Below are positions 27,043 to 35,826 of a stretch of 64,000 nt of DNA, in pieces. Each line of letters opens with the position of its first letter. Position 1 is the stretch's first letter. This DNA is from Geminicoccaceae bacterium (GTDB lineage Bacteria > Pseudomonadota > Alphaproteobacteria > Geminicoccales > Geminicoccaceae), in the NCBI GenBank assembly GCA_025999455.1, contig AP024683.1, positions 7,501-71,500 on the forward strand, read 5' to 3'. A program made the position numbers and the translations under genes. Under the pieces are notes generated by a model. It worked only from the letters and a program-made list of their open reading frames with translations. It ran no database searches and was not told where the DNA came from.

Positions 27043-27110
27043 CCCGCGGCAGGACGGGATCGGGCGCGAGCCCGCGCGGCCGGCCGGGCGGGCGGCTCAA
27101 GGGGGTGGCG

Positions 27111-27767
27111 ATGAAGTTCTTCGTGGATACCGCGGACGTGGCCGAGATCGCCGATCTGGCGGCCACCGGCCTCGTCGACGGGGTCACCACCAACCCCTCG
27201 CTGGTCGCCAAGACCGGCCGGCCGTTCCTGGACGTGCTCGCGGAGATCTGCCGGCTCGTCGACGGCCCGGTGAGTGCGGAAGTGACCGCGACCGATCAGG
27301 CCGGCATGCTCCGTGAAGCCGAGCGCCTGCTCGCCGTCGCGAAGAACGTCTGCATCAAGGTCCCGCTCACGATCGACGGGCTGAAGGCCTGCCGCGCGCT
27401 CTCCGCCCGCGGGGTCGCGGTCAACGTCACGCTCTGCTTCTCGCCCGCCCAGGCGTTGCTCGCGGCCAAGGCCGGCGCCACCTTCGTTTCGCCCTTCGTC
27501 GGCCGGCTCGACGACGTCGCCCACGACGGCATGCGGTTGATCGCCGACATCGTCCAGATCTTCCGCAACTACCCGGCGTTCCGCACGGAAGTGTTGGTGG
27601 CGTCGGTCCGCCACCCGGGCCACGTGGTCGAGGCGGCCCGGCTCGGCGCCCACGTCGCCACCCTGCCGCCCGCCGTGATCCGCCAGCTCGTCCGTCACCC
27701 CTTGACCGACAAGGGCCTCGAGGCGTTCCTCGCCGACTGGGCCAAAACGGGCCAGATCATCGCATGA
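27111..27767 (+). CDS. tal: Transaldolase / fructose-6-phosphate aldolase (TalC/Fsa type)
   Basis: A 218-residue class I aldolase of the small transaldolase group. The N-terminal [31 protein letters not shown] is diagnostic, the Schiff-base lysine is in NVCIKVPLT near residue 85, and [31 protein letters not shown] follows. It moves dihydroxyacetone units in the pentose phosphate pathway, or cleaves fructose 6-phosphate; the two activities are not separable by eye. ATG 27111 follows GGGGGTGGCG; GTG 27105 is an alternative. Its stop overlaps the next gene by 4 bp. Confidence 0.94.
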   Translation: MKFFVDTADVAEIADLAATGLVDGVTTNPSLVAKTGRPFLDVLAEICRLVDGPVSAEVTATDQAGMLREAERLLAVAKNVCIKVPLTIDGLKACRALSARGVAVNVTLCFSPAQALLAAKAGATFVSPFVGRLDDVAHDGMRLIADIVQIFRNYPAFRTEVLVASVRHPGHVVEAARLGAHVATLPPAVIRQLVRHPLTDKGLEAFLADWAKTGQIIA

Positions 27768-28222
27768 AACGGGTGGTGGTCGCGGCCCTCCTGCTCGCGG
27801 CCGCCACCACCGGCTCGCCCGTGCGTGCGCAGAGCGTCGACGGTCTACTGCGCGACCTGACGGGTGCAGGAGGAGGAGAGGCCCGCGTCCGGGTCGACGC
27901 GCGGCTCGAGCGGGACGCCGATCGGCTCGAAGTCGTGGTCGCCCTCGCGCCCGAGGGTGGCGCCCGGCTCGTGGCCGACCCGGGCATCCAAGTCGTGCCG
28001 CTGCCGGGGTCGGCCGGGCCTTGGGCGGCGGTCGGCCTCGTCGAGGAGGTCGGCCCGCAAGGGAGCTATTTCGACGCTCCGGTCGAACTCCGCGTCCCGG
28101 TCGCGGCGGGCGCGTCGGGCGAGGCCTCGGCCGAGGTCGCCTACGCTTGGTGCGTGGTCGAGCTGATCTGCCTTTTCGGGCAAGCCCTCGTCACGGTGCC
28201 GCTGCCCCCGGCCGGCGGCTGA
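27764..28222 (+). CDS. Periplasmic protein resembling the DsbD N-terminal (alpha) domain
   Basis: A 152-residue exported protein with a signal peptide ([22 protein letters not shown]) and a beta-rich body. The C-terminal stretch [23 protein letters not shown] resembles the redox strand pair of DsbD-alpha (Y-x-x-C-x(5)-C...V-x-L), and the body has the [12 protein letters not shown] style of that immunoglobulin-like fold. A lone alpha domain without the membrane part would need a partner. ATG 27764 overlaps the transaldolase stop by 4 bp and gpsA follows after 13 bp, so all three may be one transcript. The family call is tentative. Confidence 0.8.
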   Translation: MKRVVVAALLLAAATTGSPVRAQSVDGLLRDLTGAGGGEARVRVDARLERDADRLEVVVALAPEGGARLVADPGIQVVPLPGSAGPWAAVGLVEEVGPQGSYFDAPVELRVPVAAGASGEASAEVAYAWCVVELICLFGQALVTVPLPPAGG

Positions 28223-28235
28223 GCGGGCGCGCGGG

Positions 28236-29216
28236 ATGGCGCGGATCGGCGTCTTCGGAGCCGGCGCCTGGGGCACGGCGCTCGCGATCGTGGCGGCCCG
28301 GGCGGGGCACGAGGTCACCCTCGTGGCGCGCGATCCGGCGGTGGTCGAGGCGATCCGGACGAGCCGCCGCAACCCGCGTCGGCTGCCCGAGGTCGAGCTG
28401 CCGCCCGCGATCCGGCCGAGCACCGATCCGGCCGATCTCGCCGGCGCGGCGCTCCTGCTCCTGGCCGTGCCGACCCAAACACTCCGCGCCGTCCTCCCGG
28501 CCCTGCCGGAGCCCGCGCCGCTTCTGGTCCTCTGTTGCAAGGGTCTCGAGCTCGGGACCGGGCTCTTGCCGAGCGAGGTCGTGGCCGCCTGTCGGCCGAC
28601 CGCAAGCGTCGGGGCGCTGTCGGGCCCGTCCTTCGCCCTCGAGGTGGCGCGCGGCCTGCCGACGGCCGTGAGCCTCGCCTTTCCCGATCCGGCCGCCGCG
28701 CGGCGGGCGGCCGACCTCCTCGCCCAGCCGAGCTTCCGGCCCTACCCGACCGACGATCGGACGGGCGTCGAGATCGGCGGCGCGCTCAAGAACGTGATCG
28801 CGATCGCGGCCGGGATCGTCACGGGCCGCGGGCTCGGCGAGAACGCCCGGGCCGCGCTCGTCACCCGTGGGCTCGCCGAGATCGCCCGGCTCGCCGAAGC
28901 GTCGGGTGCGCGGCGGACGACGCTCATGGGGCTTTCGGGGCTCGGCGATCTCGTGCTCACCGCGACGAGTGCGGCGTCGCGCAATTGGAGCCTCGGCTTC
29001 GCGCTCGGCCGCGGCCGGCCGCTCGCCGAACTCTCGGCCGAGGGCGCCCCGCTCGCCGAAGGCGTCTTCACGGCCGAAGCCGCCTGTGCCCGAGCGGCCC
29101 GGCTCCGCCTGGAGCTTCCGATCACGGACGCGGTGCGGCGGGTGGTGGCCGGGTCGACCTCGGTCGGCGCGGCGATCGAGGAGCTCCTCGCCCGCCCACT
29201 GCCGGAGCAGGAATGA
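28236..29216 (+). CDS. gpsA: Glycerol-3-phosphate dehydrogenase [NAD(P)+]
   Basis: A 326-residue cytoplasmic enzyme that reduces dihydroxyacetone phosphate to sn-glycerol 3-phosphate for phospholipid synthesis. The Rossmann motif GAGAWGTALAIVAARAGHEVTLVARD is N-terminal; the GPSFALEVARGLPTAVSLA block, the catalytic lysine in IGGALKNVIAIAAGI (near residue 185), NARAALVTRGLAEI and GLSGLGDLVLTATS are all present. The C-terminal PITDAVRRVVAG completes the family. It ends 3 bp before the opposite-strand coiled-coil gene. Confidence 0.96.
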   Translation: MARIGVFGAGAWGTALAIVAARAGHEVTLVARDPAVVEAIRTSRRNPRRLPEVELPPAIRPSTDPADLAGAALLLLAVPTQTLRAVLPALPEPAPLLVLCCKGLELGTGLLPSEVVAACRPTASVGALSGPSFALEVARGLPTAVSLAFPDPAAARRAADLLAQPSFRPYPTDDRTGVEIGGALKNVIAIAAGIVTGRGLGENARAALVTRGLAEIARLAEASGARRTTLMGLSGLGDLVLTATSAASRNWSLGFALGRGRPLAELSAEGAPLAEGVFTAEAACARAARLRLELPITDAVRRVVAGSTSVGAAIEELLARPLPEQE

Positions 29217-29219
29217 GGG

Positions 29220-30056
29220 TCAGTTCGGGCGCCGGGCGAGCAGCTCCTTCGCCTGCTCGATCCAGCGCTCGCGCTCGATCCGGCCGGGGAACTCGATCGC
29301 TTCGTCGATCTCCTTGACCCGCTCGGGGGTGAGGGCCGCGAGATCGGCGAAGCTCTTGACGCCGAGCTCGTGCAGCCGGCGCTCGAGCACCGGGCCGATC
29401 CCCTTGATGAGCTTGAGATCGTCCCGGACCGGCTCGCTGCGGGCCGGCAGCGGCTCGGGCGGCGGGGCCGGGGGTGGCGGCGGCACGTGCGGCACGGGTG
29501 GGTGCTCGATCCGGGCGACGAGCTCGGCGCGCTGCTTCAAGAGGAGCGCGCGGGCCGAGGAGCCGGCCGGCAGCATGGCGAGCCGCGCGTCCAGCCGGCG
29601 CAGCTCTTCCTCGGGCCCCGAAGCTCGGGCGGGTCCGGGCGCGGCTGCGGCCGAGGCGGACGGCGCCGGAGCCGGCGCGACCGGCGCCGCCTCGGTCGGG
29701 CGCGCCGCCGACGTCCGCACGCGCGCGAGCTCGGCCTCGAGGCGCCGGCACGCGGCCTCGGCCTCCTCGAGGCGCGCTTCGAGCGCGGCGAGCCGGTTCT
29801 GCGCCGCGACGAGCTCGGCCTGCCGGCGCTCGAGGGCGGCTTCGGCCTCTTGCAAGCGGGCCTGGACCGCGATCAGCCGCTCCTTGGTCTCGGCGTGGGC
29901 CTGATCGGCGTCGGTGGCCTGGGCCCGGGCATGGGCGAGCTCGGCCGCGACCCGTTCCTCCGCCTCGGTGACCCTGCGGTCGGAGAGGCGCTGGAGGACG
30001 AGCCAGGCGAGGGCCGCGCCGACGACGATGCCCAGAAGAAACCAGATGGCGTCCAT
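29220..30056 (-). CDS. Membrane-anchored coiled-coil protein with C-terminal helix-hairpin-helix domain
   Basis: A 278-residue protein in four parts: an N-terminal membrane helix (IWFLLGIVVGAALAWLVLQRL), a coiled coil of about 100 residues rich in Glu, Ala and Arg, a Pro/Ala-rich linker, and a C-terminal helix-hairpin-helix fold (LKLIKGIGPVLERRLHELGVKSFADLAALTPE). The last part is the Rad51-N/HhH type also found at the ends of some ribosomal and NADH-dehydrogenase-linked proteins, where it binds DNA or protein. ATG 30056 has GGGAGGG upstream. The function is unknown; a tethering role between envelope and nucleic acid is possible but unproven. Confidence 0.85.
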   Translation of the reverse strand: MDAIWFLLGIVVGAALAWLVLQRLSDRRVTEAEERVAAELAHARAQATDADQAHAETKERLIAVQARLQEAEAALERRQAELVAAQNRLAALEARLEEAEAACRRLEAELARVRTSAARPTEAAPVAPAPAPSASAAAAPGPARASGPEEELRRLDARLAMLPAGSSARALLLKQRAELVARIEHPPVPHVPPPPPAPPPEPLPARSEPVRDDLKLIKGIGPVLERRLHELGVKSFADLAALTPERVKEIDEAIEFPGRIERERWIEQAKELLARRPN

Positions 30057-30162
30057 GAGCCCTCCCCGCGCCACGGCAATCGGCCGGCACCCGACCGGCT
30101 ACCATTCCCCCGAGCTTAGCCGCGACGCGCGCTCGTGCAACCGCGAGGCGATAGCCCGCCAC

Positions 30163-31803
30163 TCAGGCGGCGCGCGCGGCAGGCACGGCACCCCGCTCTT
30201 CCTCGCGGATCATGTCGACCGCCTTCTCGGCGATCATGATGACCGGCGCGTTGGTGTTGCCCGAGGTGATCGTCGGCATGATCGAGGCGTCGACGACCCT
30301 GAGCCCGGAAAGCCCGCGCACCCGGAGCCGGGCGTCGACGACCGCGGTCGGATCGCTGTCCGGGCCCATCTTGCAGGTGCCCACGGGGTGGAAGATCGTC
30401 GTCGCGATGTCGCCCGCGGCGCGCGCCAGACCCTCGTCGTCGGTGATCGACGCACCGGGCCGGTATTCTTCCGGCCGGTAGCGGGCCATGGCGCGTGCCG
30501 CCATGATCCGCCGGGTGAGGCGGATCGCATCGGCCGCGACCCGGCGATCCTCGGGGGTGGAGAGGTAGCAGGGTGCGATCGCCGGCGGGTCCTCGGGCCG
30601 CGGGCTCTCGAGCCGGACGTGGCCGCGGCTCGTCGGGCGCAGATTGCACACCGACGCGGTGATCGCCGGGAAGGGGTGCAGGGGCTCGCCGAAGCGGTCG
30701 AGCGAGAGCGGCTGCACGTGATATTCGAGGTTGGCGGTCTCGAAGGACGGATCGCTCTTGGCGAAGGCCCCGAGCTGCGAGGGCGCCATCGACAGGGGCC
30801 CCGACCGGAAGAGCGCATATTCGAGGCCCATCCAGGCCTTCCACAAGGGGTTGTGGACCCGCTCGTTCAAGGTCGGCACGCCGTGGACCTTGAAGACGGT
30901 GCGGATCTGCAGATGGTCCTGCAGATTCTCGCCGACCCCGGGCAGCTCGTGACGGACCTCGATCCCGTGCGCGCGCAAGAGCTCGCCGGGCCCGATCCCG
31001 GAAAGTTGCAAAAGATGCGGCGAGCCGATCGCACCCGCGGCGAGCAGGACCTCGCGCCGGGCCCGCACTTGCCGTTCGACGCCACCCCGGCGGTAGGCGA
31101 GGCCCGTGACCCGGCGGCCCTCGAGCAGGAGGCGGAGGACGAGCGCGCCCGTGCGTAACTCGAGGTTCCGGCGGTGCAGGACGGGGCGCAAGAAGGCCTT
31201 GCTCGTGCTCCAGCGCACGCCGCGGCGCTGGTTGACCTGGAAGTAGCCGCAGCCCTCGTTGTCGCCTCGGTTGAAGTCGTCGACCGGCGGGATGCCGACC
31301 TCGGCCGCCGCGGCGCGGAAGGCGTCGAGGATCTCCCAGCGCACCCGCGGCCTTTCGACCCGCCACTCGCCGCCCGCGCCGTGCACGTCGGACGGGCCGT
31401 CGACATGGTCCTCCGAGCGCTTGAAATAAGGCAGCACGTCATCCCAGGACCAGCCGGGATTACCCATCTGCCGCCAGAGGTCGTAATCGCGCGCCTGGCC
31501 GCGCATGTAGATCATGCCGTTGATCGAGGAGCAGCCGCCCAGGACTTTGCCTCGCGGATAATTGATCGCGCGGCCGTTGAGGCCGGGTTCGGGCTTGGTC
31601 ACGAAGCACCAATCGGCGCGCGGATTGTTCTGCGCGTAGAGGTACCCCACCGGGATGTGGAACCAGATCCAATCGTCCGCCCCACCGGCTTCGAGGAGGA
31701 GGACCCGCACGCTCGGGTCCGCGGAGAGCCGGTTGGCGAGCACGCAGCCGGCGGTGCCGGCCCCGACGACGACGTAGTCGAAGGTCTCGGCCGTCTCCTC
31801 CAT
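30163..31803 (-). CDS. GMC family FAD-dependent oxidoreductase (choline/alcohol dehydrogenase-like)
   Basis: A 546-residue flavoprotein. The FAD dinucleotide fold is at the N-terminus (YVVVGAGTAGCVLANRLSADPSVRVLLLEAGG), followed by the GMC signature around YPRGKVLGGCSSINGMIYMRGQARDYD and the second signature AAGAIGSPHLLQLSGIGP. The C-terminal block HPVGTCKMGPDSDPTAVVD ... LRVVDASIMPTITSGNTNAP holds the catalytic histidine and asparagine. ATG 31803 is preceded by GGGGAGGAAGCG. Choline, polyethylene glycol or other alcohols are possible substrates; no betB/betI neighbours support choline. Confidence 0.93.
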   Translation of the reverse strand: MEETAETFDYVVVGAGTAGCVLANRLSADPSVRVLLLEAGGADDWIWFHIPVGYLYAQNNPRADWCFVTKPEPGLNGRAINYPRGKVLGGCSSINGMIYMRGQARDYDLWRQMGNPGWSWDDVLPYFKRSEDHVDGPSDVHGAGGEWRVERPRVRWEILDAFRAAAAEVGIPPVDDFNRGDNEGCGYFQVNQRRGVRWSTSKAFLRPVLHRRNLELRTGALVLRLLLEGRRVTGLAYRRGGVERQVRARREVLLAAGAIGSPHLLQLSGIGPGELLRAHGIEVRHELPGVGENLQDHLQIRTVFKVHGVPTLNERVHNPLWKAWMGLEYALFRSGPLSMAPSQLGAFAKSDPSFETANLEYHVQPLSLDRFGEPLHPFPAITASVCNLRPTSRGHVRLESPRPEDPPAIAPCYLSTPEDRRVAADAIRLTRRIMAARAMARYRPEEYRPGASITDDEGLARAAGDIATTIFHPVGTCKMGPDSDPTAVVDARLRVRGLSGLRVVDASIMPTITSGNTNAPVIMIAEKAVDMIREEERGAVPAARAA

Positions 31804-31940
31804 CGCTTCCTCCCCGGCCGGCAAGGGCCCCTCGCGACCTCCGCCGGATAGCCCCGCCGGCAGGGCATGGGCAAGGCCGGCCGCATGGCGAGCCGCAGCG
31901 CACACCGCTATGGTCCGCCGCACCTCGGAGGACTTCCGGA

Positions 31941-33776
31941 ATGGACCTGGTCGAAGGACGCGGCGAGGGCGAGAAGTCGGCGGAAAAGGGGCTCGGGCGG
32001 CGGCTGATCCAGCTCGTCTTGCCGCATCTGTGGCCCGCCGAGCCGCGCCTTCGCGCGATGGTCGTGCTCGCGGCCGTGGCGATGATCCTGGGCAAGCTCG
32101 TCACGGTCGCCACGCCCTTCGCGCTCAAGGGCGTGGTCGATGCCCTCGCCCCGCAGGAGGGCGTGCCGCTCGAAGCGATCCCGCTCGCCTTCCTCCTGGC
32201 CTACGGTGCCGCCCGGCTCGGCGGTACGCTCTTCAACGAGCTGCGCGACACGATCTTCGCGCGCGTCGCCGAGCGCGCCGGGCGGCGGGTGGCGCTGCGC
32301 ACCTACGAGCATCTCTTCGCGCTCTCGCTGCGCTGGCACCTCGAGCGGCGCACGGGCGAGCTCGCCCGGGCGATCAGCCGCGGCGTCCAGGCGGTGGGCT
32401 TCATGCTCCACACGGCCCTCTTCACCATGGGGCCGGTGGTGCTCGAGCTCGCCCTCGTGCTCGGTGTCCTGCTCTGGCGCTACCCGCCTTCCTTCGCGCT
32501 CGTGACCCTCGCCACGGTCGCGGTCTACGCCGCCTTCACGATCGCCACGACCGAATGGCGGACCAAGTTCCGCCGCGAGATGAACGAGAAGGACAACGAG
32601 TTCTCGGCCCAGGCGGTCGACGGGCTCTTGAACTACGAGATCGTGAAAGCCTTCGGCAACGAGGCCTTCGAGGCCCGCCGGCTCGACCGGGCCCTGCAGG
32701 GATACGAAGACGCGAGCGTGCGGGCGCAGGCGTCGCTCTCCTTCCTCAATGCCGGCCAGGCCGCGATCATCGCGGTCGGGGTCACCGTCGTCATGACGCT
32801 CGCCGCCTCGGGCGTGGTCGCGGGCGAGCTCACGGTGGGTGACGTCGTGCTCGTCAACGCCTTCCTCCTGCAGCTCTACATGCCGTTGAATTTCCTGGGC
32901 GTCCTCTACCGCGAGCTGCGCCAGTCCTTGACCGACCTCGAGCTCGTGGGTGGGCTTCTGGAGCTCGAGCCCGAGATCCGCGACGCGCCGGATGCGCGCC
33001 CCCTCGTCCTGCGCGGCGGCGAGGTCCGCTTCGAGCGGGTCCGCTTCGCCTACGATCCGCGCCGGCCGATCCTCGAAGACGTCACCTTCACGATCCCGGC
33101 CGGCCGCAAAGTGGCGATCGTCGGCGCGTCGGGGGCCGGCAAGTCGACGATCGTCCGGCTCCTGTTCCGCTTCTTCGACGTCACGGGCGGATCGGTCTCG
33201 ATCGACGGCCAGGACGTCCGCCGGGTGACCCAGGAGAGCCTCCGCGCGGCGATCGGTCTCGTGCCGCAGGACACGGTCCTCTTCAACGACACGATCGCCG
33301 CCAACATCGGCTACGCCCGGCCGGGGGCGAGCCGGGCGGAGATCGAGGCGGCGGCCAAGGTCGCGCAGATCCACGACTTCGTCGCGAGCCTGCCGCAGGG
33401 TTACGACACGGTCGTGGGCGAGCGCGGGCTCAAGCTCAGCGGTGGCGAGAAGCAGCGCGTGGCGATCGCCCGGGTCGTGCTCAAGAACCCGCCGATCCTC
33501 GTCCTCGACGAGGCGACCTCGGCCCTCGACAGCCTGACCGAACGGCAGCTCCAGGCAGCACTCGACGATGCCGCCCGCGGGCGCACGACGCTCGTCATCG
33601 CGCACCGGCTCTCGACCGTGATCGACGCCGACGAGATCCTCGTGCTCGAGGGTGGGCGGATCGTCGAGCGCGGGACCCACGAGCAGCTCTTGGCGAAGGG
33701 CGGCCTCTACCGCGCGCTCTGGACCCGCCAGCACGAAAAGGCGCTCGCCGAGCGGGCCGAGCCCGCGGCGCTCTGA
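31941..33776 (+). CDS. atm1: Atm1-type ABC exporter (half-transporter with fused ATPase)
   Basis: A 611-residue inner-membrane exporter of glutathione-linked metal or sulfur compounds, related to mitochondrial Atm1. The transmembrane domain (about residues 40-325, six helices) includes SLRWHLERRTGELARAISRG and the NYEIVKAFGNEAFE stretch typical of Atm1/HMT1. The ATPase has Walker A GASGAGKST, signature LSGGEKQRVAIARV, Walker B ILVLDEATSALD and the H-loop IAHRLSTV. It faces divergently from the GMC gene with a 137-bp spacer and converges with modC. Confidence 0.94.
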   Translation: MDLVEGRGEGEKSAEKGLGRRLIQLVLPHLWPAEPRLRAMVVLAAVAMILGKLVTVATPFALKGVVDALAPQEGVPLEAIPLAFLLAYGAARLGGTLFNELRDTIFARVAERAGRRVALRTYEHLFALSLRWHLERRTGELARAISRGVQAVGFMLHTALFTMGPVVLELALVLGVLLWRYPPSFALVTLATVAVYAAFTIATTEWRTKFRREMNEKDNEFSAQAVDGLLNYEIVKAFGNEAFEARRLDRALQGYEDASVRAQASLSFLNAGQAAIIAVGVTVVMTLAASGVVAGELTVGDVVLVNAFLLQLYMPLNFLGVLYRELRQSLTDLELVGGLLELEPEIRDAPDARPLVLRGGEVRFERVRFAYDPRRPILEDVTFTIPAGRKVAIVGASGAGKSTIVRLLFRFFDVTGGSVSIDGQDVRRVTQESLRAAIGLVPQDTVLFNDTIAANIGYARPGASRAEIEAAAKVAQIHDFVASLPQGYDTVVGERGLKLSGGEKQRVAIARVVLKNPPILVLDEATSALDSLTERQLQAALDDAARGRTTLVIAHRLSTVIDADEILVLEGGRIVERGTHEQLLAKGGLYRALWTRQHEKALAERAEPAAL

Positions 33777-33789
33777 CGGCCGACCAGCG

Positions 33790-33819
33790 TCAACCCTTCG
33801 TTAAGGAAGACCCGCTAGC
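33790..33819 (+). promoter_or_regulatory. Orphan CtrA-like promoter pointing into modC
   Basis: TCAA-CCCTTCG-TTAA at 33790-33804 is followed 9 nt later by GCTAGC (33814-33819), the same layout as the flagellar promoter at 12136-12166. It is followed by GGGAG and ATG at 33850 (MRVGGTISGKEARGERS), a plausible start of a gene that has no stop codon until well into the antisense of modC. The promoter appears to have lost its gene. CtrA control is inferred from the motif. Confidence 0.45.
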
Positions 33820-33906
33820 CTGGCGCTCGCGACAAGAGCGGGAGACGCCATGCGCGTCGGCGGGACGATCTCGGGAAAAGAGGCACGCGGCGAGCGGTCG
33901 ACCTCG

Positions 33907-35112
33907 TCACGGCCCCGGCCGATCGGACGTTCCGGCGCGATCCTCGCGGTCCTGGCCGGCCTTCTCCGCGCCCTCCTGGTCCGGTTCGTCGGTCGGGGCC
34001 CGGCCCGCGCCGCCCGAGGCCGGCATGAGGTGGATCCCCTCGGCCAAGAGCGAGACGGTGGCCGCCACACCGGGTTCGATCCCGTTGCGCCGAGCGACGT
34101 GGAGCGGCACGGAAAAGCGGATCGGGAGCTCCGGGGCGTGGTCGGGCCGCAGCGTCAGCCGCGCCGTCTGGCCAAGTGCCAGCACCTGCTCGATCCGGCC
34201 GGGGACCGGGTTCTCGTGCTCGCCGCGCGACGGCCGATCGCGGCGGTGGAGGATGACGAAGCCGTCCGGGACGACCCAGGGCACGGTCGCGCCGATCGCC
34301 GCGGCGCCGGCCCCGCGGACCTCGAGGAGCCGACCGCGCCAGTCGAGCAGCGTGGTCCCCCGCGCACGGTCGACGCCGGCGATCCGGCCCTCGAAGAGAT
34401 TGGCGAGATCGACGAGCCGGGCGACCTCGGGCGAGACCGGACGGGTCGTGACCTCGACCGGCGTGCCGGTCTGGAGCGTGCGGCCCCGGTGCAAGACCGT
34501 GAGGCGATCGGCCAGGAGCATCGCCTCCTCGAGATCGTGGGTGACGAGCAGCACGGGCATCGAGAGCAGGCGCCGGAGCTCGGCGATCTCCCGGTAGAGC
34601 CGCTGGCGCGTGGCCCGGTCGACCGCCGAGAAGGGCTCGTCCAACAGCAGAATGGCCGGCTCGCGGGCGAGGGCTCGGGCGACCGCGACCCGTTGCTGCT
34701 GGCCGCCCGAGAGCTCGGCGGGCTTGCGCGCTTCGAGCCCCTCCAGATGGACGAGCCGCAGGAGCTCGCGGGCCCGCGCGAGCCGTTCGGCGCGCGGCCG
34801 CTCGCCCATCGCCGCGGCGACGTTGTCGAGCGCGCTCATGTGCGGGAAGAGCGCGTAGGACTGGAACACCATGCCGACCCGCCGGCGATGCGTCGGCACG
34901 GAGATCCCCGCCGCCGTGTCGAGCCAGACCGTCCCGTCGACGACGACCCGCCCACGAGCCGGCCGGTAGAGGCCGGCGATCGCCCGGAGGATGGTGGTCT
35001 TGCCGCTACCGGAGGGGCCCACCAGCGCGGCGAGCTCGCCGGGCGCGCAACCGAGCCGGGCGGACAGGGGGATCGGTGCCGCTTGGTCGAGCTCGACCTC
35101 GAGACCGCCCAC
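33907..35112 (-). CDS. modC: Molybdate ABC transporter ATP-binding protein
   Basis: A 401-residue ATPase of the molybdate importer. Walker [10 protein letters not shown] (near residue 33), signature [15 protein letters not shown], Walker [13 protein letters not shown] and H-loop [11 protein letters not shown] are intact, and a C-terminal regulatory part (about 235-365) has the TOBE/Mop-like pattern. After about residue 368 ([12 protein letters not shown]) comes an unusual polar tail ([20 protein letters not shown]) outside the family; it is encoded opposite the orphan promoter's reading frame and may be a recent extension. GTG start, 6 bp after modB. Confidence 0.94.
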   Translation of the reverse strand: MGGLEVELDQAAPIPLSARLGCAPGELAALVGPSGSGKTTILRAIAGLYRPARGRVVVDGTVWLDTAAGISVPTHRRRVGMVFQSYALFPHMSALDNVAAAMGERPRAERLARARELLRLVHLEGLEARKPAELSGGQQQRVAVARALAREPAILLLDEPFSAVDRATRQRLYREIAELRRLLSMPVLLVTHDLEEAMLLADRLTVLHRGRTLQTGTPVEVTTRPVSPEVARLVDLANLFEGRIAGVDRARGTTLLDWRGRLLEVRGAGAAAIGATVPWVVPDGFVILHRRDRPSRGEHENPVPGRIEQVLALGQTARLTLRPDHAPELPIRFSVPLHVARRNGIEPGVAATVSLLAEGIHLMPASGGAGRAPTDEPDQEGAEKAGQDREDRAGTSDRPGP

Positions 35113-35118
35113 GGGCGT

Positions 35119-35787
35119 TCACCCGAGCCGGCGGCCGATGCGGCGCGAGGCGAGGAAGGTCACGGTGATCGTCGCGAGCGAGAAAAGGAGCAGGACGAGC
35201 GCCATCCGGGCCGCGGCCGCATCGTCGAACGCTTGCACCCGATCGTAGATCGCGATCGCGATCGTCTCGGTCTCGCCCGGGATCGCACCCCCCACCATGA
35301 GGACGATGCCGAACTCGCCGAGCGTGTGGGCGAAGGAGAGCACGAGCGCGGTCACGATGCCGGGCCAGGCGAGCGGCAGCTCGATCCGCAAGACGGCACG
35401 CCAAGGTGGCATGCCGCAGCAGGCGGCGGCGGCGCGGAGATCGGAAGGGATCGTTTCGAAGGCGCGCTGGATCGGCTGCACGGCGAAGGGAAGGTTGAAG
35501 ATCACCGAGGCGAGCAGGAGGCCCTCGAAGCTGAACACGAGCGTCCGACCGAAGAGCGTCTGCCAGAGTTGGCCGAGCGGCGAGGCGGCGCCGAACGCGA
35601 CGAGGAGGTAATAGCCGAAGACGGTGGGCGGCAGGACGAGCGGCAGCGCCACGAGTGCTTCGACGAGGACCTTGCCCGCGAAGACCCGGTAGGCGAGGGC
35701 GCGGCCCAGAACCACGCCGATCGGCAAGAGGAGGAGCACGGTGAGCCCGGCGAGCTCGAGCGAGAGGCGCAGAGCCACCCAATCCAT
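35119..35787 (-). CDS. modB: Molybdate ABC transporter permease
   Basis: A 222-residue permease with about five helices. The N-terminal LSLELAGLTVLLLLPIGVVLGRALAYR, the ALVALPLVLPPTVFGYYLLVAFG block and the EAA loop RAAAACCGMPPWRAVLRIELPLAWPGIV are ModB signatures, followed by FAHTLGEFGIVLMVGGAIPGET. It forms the channel for molybdate with ModC. It lies 39 bp after modA and 6 bp before modC in the same direction, giving a complete modABC set. Confidence 0.95.
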   Translation of the reverse strand: MDWVALRLSLELAGLTVLLLLPIGVVLGRALAYRVFAGKVLVEALVALPLVLPPTVFGYYLLVAFGAASPLGQLWQTLFGRTLVFSFEGLLLASVIFNLPFAVQPIQRAFETIPSDLRAAAACCGMPPWRAVLRIELPLAWPGIVTALVLSFAHTLGEFGIVLMVGGAIPGETETIAIAIYDRVQAFDDAAAARMALVLLLFSLATITVTFLASRRIGRRLG

Positions 35788-35826
35788 GCGCGGCGACCCC
35801 CTCGCCGAACGATCCCCGGACGGGTC

